Shown piece by piece: positions 59,958 to 64,000 of a stretch of DNA of 64,000 nucleotides; position 1 is the first letter of the stretch; each line of letters opens with the position of its first letter. The position numbers and the translations under genes were made by a program. Below the pieces are notes generated by a model. It was given only the letters and a program-made list of their open reading frames with translations, was not told where the DNA came from and ran no database searches. This DNA is from Caballeronia sordidicola (GTDB taxonomy: Bacteria; Pseudomonadota; Gammaproteobacteria; Burkholderiales; Burkholderiaceae): NCBI RefSeq assembly GCF_001544455.2, contig NZ_FCOC02000009.1, forward strand, positions 1 through 64,000, written 5' to 3'.

Positions 59958-60701
59958 TCAGGCGAGACCGCCATTGCCGCGCAGAACCTGTCCGTTGACC
60001 CAGCCCGAATCCGTGCCCGCCAGGAACGAGACAATCGATGCAATATCTTCTGGTTGACCAAGGCGTTGCAGCGGCGGCATGTTGGCGAAGGTCTTGATCT
60101 GTTCTTCGGTCTTGCCATCGAGAAAAAGCGAGGTCGCGATCGGACCCGGCGCGACTGCATTCACACGAATGCCGCGGCCGCGCAACTCCTTCGCGAACAC
60201 ATGCGTGAAGGCTTCTACCGCAGCTTTCGTCGCGTTATAGATGGCGTAGCCGGGCATGTTCAGCGCGAGCGTGGTGCTGGAAAAATTCACGATGCGCCCG
60301 CCGTCGTTCATGCGCGCCGCCGCTTCGCGCAGCGTGTTGAACGTGCCGCGAACGTTGATGCCGAAGGTCTGGTCGTAAAGCGCGTCGGAGGTTTCGGCGA
60401 GCGGCACGGTCTTGAGCACGCCGGCGTTGTTCACCAGCACGTCGATCTTGCCAAGCTGCTGCTCCGTGGCGTCGAACAGGGCGCGGACATCGGCCGCGTT
60501 CGATACATCCGCCTTGATCGCCACGGCTTTCGTGCCTTTTGCCGCCAGTTCCGCAACGAGCGCGTCGGCTTCTTTCGAGCTCGATGCATAGTTGATGGCG
60601 ACGGCAAAACCATCATCCGCGAGACGCCGCGCCACTTCAGCGCCGATACCGCGCGATGCGCCCGTGACAATGGCAACCTGGTTGTTCTTGCCTGCATTCA
60701 T
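59958..60701 (-). CDS. Short-chain dehydrogenase/reductase
   Basis: A 247-residue classical SDR. The cofactor motif is VTGASRGIGAEVARRL, the structural NNAG lies near residue 88, and the catalytic set is in NFSSTTLAL (Ser) and YAIYNATKAA (Tyr-x3-Lys). YASSSKEAD after strand 2 suggests NADP preference, an inference. AAGGAGCAGATC precedes ATG 60701. It is divergent from a LysR gene starting 124 nt away. The typical substrate is a small alcohol or ketone. Confidence 0.92.
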   Translation of the reverse strand: MNAGKNNQVAIVTGASRGIGAEVARRLADDGFAVAINYASSSKEADALVAELAAKGTKAVAIKADVSNAADVRALFDATEQQLGKIDVLVNNAGVLKTVPLAETSDALYDQTFGINVRGTFNTLREAAARMNDGGRIVNFSSTTLALNMPGYAIYNATKAAVEAFTHVFAKELRGRGIRVNAVAPGPIATSLFLDGKTEEQIKTFANMPPLQRLGQPEDIASIVSFLAGTDSGWVNGQVLRGNGGLA

Positions 60702-60764
60702 GATCTGCTCCTTGACGGTGTGTGATAGGCGTAATGAAGTATCGATCATTCGCGTTCGCGGATA

Positions 60765-60784
60765 ATTAGCCGGATTTCGGTAAT
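60765..60784. promoter_or_regulatory. Candidate LysR-type operator
   Basis: ATTA (60765-60768) and TAAT (60781-60784) bracket a CCG/CGG pair (ATTAGCCG...CGGTAAT), an imperfect dyad about 40 nt before the LysR start and 64 nt upstream of the divergent SDR start. Weaker than the other dyads in this window. Confidence 0.4.
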
Positions 60785-60825
60785 ATCGTTCCATTCACTT
60801 CAACAATAAAACGAGCGCCCAAACC

Positions 60826-61716
60826 ATGGACCGGTTTCAGGAAATGCAGGTGTTTGTCCGTATCGCCGAGCGCAACAGCTTCACGCAAGCCGCCGACGAC
60901 TTGCTGATCCCGCGCGCCACCGTGACGAACCTGCTCAAGCGCATGGAGGAGCGCCTCGGCACGCGGCTGCTCGAACGCACCACGCGCACCGTGCGCCTCA
61001 CGCACGACGGCGAGGCGTTCTACCGGCGCTGCGTGCGCCTGATTGCCGACCTGGAGGAAGCCGAAGGCTCGTTTCGCAACGTCGCGCCGAAGGGCCTCTT
61101 GCGCGTGAACGTGCAAGGAACGCTCGCCAAACATTTCGTGGTGCCGGCGCTGCCTGGGTTTATCGCGCAATTTCCGGAGATCGAATTGCAGATCGGCGAG
61201 GACGACCGGCTGGTCGACCTGGTGCGCGAGGGAATCGATTGCGTACTGCGTGCAGGCACGCTGCAGGATTCATCAATGGTCGGACGCCGCGTCGCGCTGA
61301 TGGAGCAAGTGACGGTCGCGAGCCCCGCCTATCTCACGCAGTACGGCGTGCCCGGGACGCTCGAAAGTTTGAGCGCGCATCGCGCGGTGAACTATATTTC
61401 GAGAGGATCGGGGCGGATTTATCCGCTGGAATTCACCGTCGATGACCGCGTGGTCGAGATGCGCCTGCCTGCGGCGGTGTCGGTGACCGGCGCGGATTTG
61501 TATACGGGCGCGGCAATGGCGGGACTGGGGATGGTTCAGGTGCCGCGGTATCGGGTGAAAGAAGAATTGTCGGAGGGAAAGCTCGAGATCGTGCTCGCCG
61601 AGTTTGCGCCGCCGCCCATGCCGGTTAGCGTGCTTTATCCGCAGAACCGGCAGTTGTCGTCGCGCGTGCGGGTTTTTGCCCAATGGCTCAGGGAGATATT
61701 CGAAGCGGCTTTTTGA
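60826..61716 (+). CDS. LysR-family transcriptional regulator
   Basis: A 296-residue regulator of the DmlR/CrgA branch. The winged helix has FVRIAERNSFTQAADDLLIP and VTNLLKRMEERLGTRLLERT. The sensor half has GLLRVNVQGTLAKHFVVPAL. It is divergent from an SDR gene that is the probable target. Confidence 0.92.
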   Translation: MDRFQEMQVFVRIAERNSFTQAADDLLIPRATVTNLLKRMEERLGTRLLERTTRTVRLTHDGEAFYRRCVRLIADLEEAEGSFRNVAPKGLLRVNVQGTLAKHFVVPALPGFIAQFPEIELQIGEDDRLVDLVREGIDCVLRAGTLQDSSMVGRRVALMEQVTVASPAYLTQYGVPGTLESLSAHRAVNYISRGSGRIYPLEFTVDDRVVEMRLPAAVSVTGADLYTGAAMAGLGMVQVPRYRVKEELSEGKLEIVLAEFAPPPMPVSVLYPQNRQLSSRVRVFAQWLREIFEAAF

Positions 61717-61826
61717 ACCGGCATGACGCCGCTCGCCTGCCCCGAAAACGGGCGTATATTTGGTTCCCTGAGTTGATCCCCCGAGTCTGCGGATAAACAC
61801 GGCGTAGCGATTCCTGGAGAAATACC

Positions 61827-63221
61827 ATGGCGAACTGGACACCGGATCCGAGCTTCTACCCTTCCCCGCGCATGGCGATGAAAGCCCCGCCCGAGACGCT
61901 CGCCTATGTCGCCAGTTTCGATCCCACGCGACAGGTTCCGGACGCCATCGCGGTAATCGACGTGGACCCCGCATCCTCCACGTATTCGCAGTTGCTCAAC
62001 AACGTCGCCATGCCCAATGCGGGCGACGAGTTACATCATTTCGGCTGGAATGCATGCAGTTCGTGCCTGTGCCCGAACGCGCCCCATGCACACGCCGAGC
62101 GCCGTTATCTCGTGGTGCCGGGCTTGCGGTCATCGAGAATCCATATCCTCGACACCAAAGCGGACCCGCGCAATCCAAAAATCGTGCGCGTGCTGGAACC
62201 GGCCGAAGTCGCCGAGAAAGCGGGTTATACGCGCCCGCATACGGTCCATTGCGGACCTGAAGGAATTTATGTCGCGGCGCTCGGCAATGCGCATGGCGAA
62301 GCGCCGGGCGGCATCTTCCTGATGGATCACGAAACCTTCGACATACGCGGCCAATGGGAAATCGATCGCGGGCCGCAACAGCTCGCTTACGACGCATGGT
62401 GGCATCTCGGACACGACACGCTCGTCACGAGCGAATGGGGCCTGCCCGCCACGTTTGAAAACGGTCTCGTGCCTGAAATCTTGCTGGGCGGCAAGTATGG
62501 CCACAAGCTGCATTTCTGGGATCTGCATACGCGCAAGCACAAGCAGGAAATCGATTTCGGCGAGGAGAACCAGCTCGTGTTCGAACTGCGTCCAGCGCAC
62601 GATCCGACCCGGGCATACGGCTTCGTCAATTCGGTGATCAGCCTGAAGGATCTGTCGTCGTCAATCTGGACGTGGTATCGAGACGGGGACAAGTGGGCGG
62701 TGAAAAAGATCATCGAGATTCCCGCCGAGCCCGCCGACGCCGATCTGCTGCCGCCCATGCTCAAAGGCTTCGGCGCGGTGCCGCCGCTGGTGACGGATAT
62801 CGACCTGTCGATGGACGATCGTTTTCTCTACGTGGCCTGCTGGGGTACGGGCGACCTGCGCCAATACGATGTATCCGATCCGTTCGCGCCCAGGCTCACG
62901 GGAACGGTGCGAATAGGCGGCATTGTCTCGCGCGAATCGCATCCGAAAGCAGATGGCCGCGCGCTCAACGGCGGCCCGCAAATGGTCGAAGTGAGCCGCG
63001 ACGGACGGCGCGTGTATTTCACCAATTCGCTGTATGGCGTGATCGATGAGCAGTTTTATCCCGAAGGCCTGAAGGGCTGGATGGTCAAGCTCGACGCGGC
63101 GCCCGATGGCGGTATCGAATTCGATCCGCGCTTTCTGGTGGAGTGGCCGGCGACACATCGGCCGCATCAGGTGAGGCTAGAGGGCGGGGATTGTTCGTCG
63201 GACTCCTACTGCTACCCCTGA
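61827..63221 (+). CDS. Selenium-binding protein family (SBP56/methanethiol oxidase)
   Basis: A 464-residue beta-propeller protein. WNACSSCLCPN (about residues 73-83) carries the conserved CxxC, and RPHTVHCGPEGIYVAALGN, GHKLHFWDLHTRKH and SLDDRFLYVACWGTGDL-like stretches are typical. Bacterial members (MtoX) oxidise methanethiol to formaldehyde, H2S and H2O2. No export signal is visible, unlike the Hyphomicrobium enzyme, so this may act in the cytosol. AGGAGAAA-like purines precede the ATG. It is followed after 10 nt by a membrane protein gene. Confidence 0.9.
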   Translation: MANWTPDPSFYPSPRMAMKAPPETLAYVASFDPTRQVPDAIAVIDVDPASSTYSQLLNNVAMPNAGDELHHFGWNACSSCLCPNAPHAHAERRYLVVPGLRSSRIHILDTKADPRNPKIVRVLEPAEVAEKAGYTRPHTVHCGPEGIYVAALGNAHGEAPGGIFLMDHETFDIRGQWEIDRGPQQLAYDAWWHLGHDTLVTSEWGLPATFENGLVPEILLGGKYGHKLHFWDLHTRKHKQEIDFGEENQLVFELRPAHDPTRAYGFVNSVISLKDLSSSIWTWYRDGDKWAVKKIIEIPAEPADADLLPPMLKGFGAVPPLVTDIDLSMDDRFLYVACWGTGDLRQYDVSDPFAPRLTGTVRIGGIVSRESHPKADGRALNGGPQMVEVSRDGRRVYFTNSLYGVIDEQFYPEGLKGWMVKLDAAPDGGIEFDPRFLVEWPATHRPHQVRLEGGDCSSDSYCYP

Positions 63222-63231
63222 GCGCCCGGAC

Positions 63232-63846
63232 GTGGCCTGGGAATGGGTCGCCATCGCCGGGCTTGGGATTTTCCACGGCATCAATCCAGCCATGGGATGG
63301 CTGTTCGCGGTGGCGCTCGGACTGCACAGGCGTAGCCGGCGCGCGGTGCTGTGGGCAGTTGCGCCCATGGCGCTCGGGCATGCGCTGTCGATTGCGGTCG
63401 TGGCGGGTCTGGTGCTCGCCACGGGCTTCGTCTTCAACGGTCATGCGATCCGCATTGTCAGCGGTGGGCTGCTGATTGCGTGGGCCGCCTATCATCTTCG
63501 ATACGGCCACCGGCACCGCGTGCGTGTCGGCATGACCACGGAGTTCGCCGGGCTCGTTCTATGGTCGTTCCTGATGGCGACCGCGCACGGCGCGGGATTG
63601 ATGCTGGTTCCCGTCCTGATTCCGCTATGCGGCGCAATGCCGGCTCATTCCTCCGGACCATTGCTCGTTTCACTTGCCGCGGTCGGCCTGCATACGCTGG
63701 CCACGTTGCTCGTGACCGGCGCGATAGCGCTGCTTGTGTATGACTGGCTCGGCGTGGGCGTGTTGCGACGGGGCTGGATCAACTTCGACTCGCTCTGGAC
63801 GGCGGGACTGGCCGGCACGGGCCTGTTGCTGATCGCGACCGCGTGA
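63232..63846 (+). CDS. Integral membrane protein with FHGINPAMGW motif
   Basis: A 204-residue protein with about six helices. GIFHGINPAMGWLFAVALGL and PMALGHALSIAVVAGLVLA recall the His-rich first helices of NiCoT/UreH/TauE-like transporters, but no specific family is certain. The only start is GTG at 63232, 10 nt after the selenium-binding protein stop; upstream in-frame sequence reaches a stop at 63178 without an ATG. Tight spacing suggests co-transcription and a related job, for example handling of a metal, sulfide or selenium species. That is inference. Confidence 0.75.
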   Translation: MAWEWVAIAGLGIFHGINPAMGWLFAVALGLHRRSRRAVLWAVAPMALGHALSIAVVAGLVLATGFVFNGHAIRIVSGGLLIAWAAYHLRYGHRHRVRVGMTTEFAGLVLWSFLMATAHGAGLMLVPVLIPLCGAMPAHSSGPLLVSLAAVGLHTLATLLVTGAIALLVYDWLGVGVLRRGWINFDSLWTAGLAGTGLLLIATA

Positions 63847-63912
63847 TAAGGCATTGGACGGGTGGGTTATATTCACCGTGCTTTTGAAGACCCACTGTTC
63901 AAGGAGTGCATC

Positions 63913-64000
63913 ATGATTATCGAAGAAAACAATCAGCTCATGCTGCGGCCGCTCGAGCGCACCGACCTTCACTTCGTACACGGACTGAACAACAACGCCA
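63913..64000 (+). CDS. speG: Spermidine/polyamine N-acetyltransferase (SpeG-like), partial
   Basis: The first 29 codons are visible before the window ends. QLMLRPLERTDLHFVHGLNN matches the start of GNAT proteins of the SpeG type, which acetylate spermidine and spermine. AAGGAGTGCATC precedes ATG 63913. The catalytic region is outside the window. Confidence 0.7.
   Translation, partial: MIIEENNQLMLRPLERTDLHFVHGLNNNA

Noticed and set aside
1..64000. Search for CRISPR arrays, tRNA or rRNA genes, insertion sequences and prophage genes
   Set aside because: No regularly spaced repeats, cloverleaf sequences, transposase or integrase proteins, or phage structural proteins were seen by eye.

Overview
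The window reads as a GC-rich (roughly 60%) Burkholderiaceae chromosome segment. Protein style, the density of LysR regulators each divergent from one or two metabolic or transport genes, an H-NS protein of the Burkholderia type and a bacterial NAD-type formate dehydrogenase all fit Paraburkholderia or Caballeronia. That placement is inference from gene content, not a measured phylogeny. I saw no rRNA, tRNA, CRISPR array, insertion sequence or prophage.

Layout. 0.3-5.3 kb: a class II aldolase, an orphan sulfonate/nitrate-type binding protein, then a metal-homeostasis unit: a His-rich PadR regulator (YqjI type) whose promoter sits in a perfect 24-bp palindrome, a siderophore-interacting flavoprotein (YqjH type) and an MFS exporter. 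5.7-12.3 kb: two DMT exporters flank a five-gene minus-strand operon (amino-acid type binding protein, two permeases, a ureohydrolase, a Rid protein) with a divergent LysR gene; no ATPase subunit is present. 12.4-17.9 kb: LysR, second class II aldolase, HPP membrane protein, NAD-dependent formate dehydrogenase, its likely LysR regulator and an M24 peptidase-like protein. 18-22 kb: a Cache-type sensor kinase and LuxR-type regulator divergent from a DUF3311 protein and sodium:solute symporter pair, probably for a monocarboxylate, with a long inverted repeat between them. 22.3-27.9 kb: a CtaG-like protein, an orphan O-antigen ligase-like protein, a lipoprotein, and a LysR/SDR pair.

28.4-32.5 kb holds the most unusual unit: a membrane CheA-like kinase (HAMP, PAS-like, HPt and CheA-type ATPase regions, no CheW-like domain), a miniature MCP-like signalling protein without a ligand domain, a CheX/CheC-like phosphatase and a single-domain CheY-like regulator, with no CheW, CheR or CheB. 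It looks like a compact chemosensory-derived phosphorelay.

32.6-39.8 kb: ECF sigma factor, small membrane protein, ferredoxin with one missing cysteine, L-fuconate dehydratase, NiCoT transporter, GAF-type free methionine sulfoxide reductase, a phosphopantetheinyl transferase and a nearby decayed relative of it, a nitroreductase and an H-NS protein. 40-49.4 kb: a LysR gene remnant, a DMT/MocR pair, nitronate monooxygenase/LysR, a MerR gene with a textbook 19-bp-spacer promoter plus a carboxymuconolactone decarboxylase-like gene, and LysR/M20 peptidase/MHS transporter. 49.6-57.4 kb: DUF1059, methyltransferase, then a TetR gene divergent from a complete HlyD-EmrB-outer membrane efflux operon, a small membrane protein and a DMT exporter. 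57.8-64 kb: a classical MCP, a cyclic-nucleotide-binding-like protein, SDR/LysR, a selenium-binding protein (methanethiol oxidase family) with a membrane protein, and the start of a SpeG-like acetyltransferase cut by the window edge.

The general theme is environmental sensing and small-molecule transport: eight LysR loci (seven intact), four DMT exporters, two MFS drug-type transporters, one MHS and one SSS importer.
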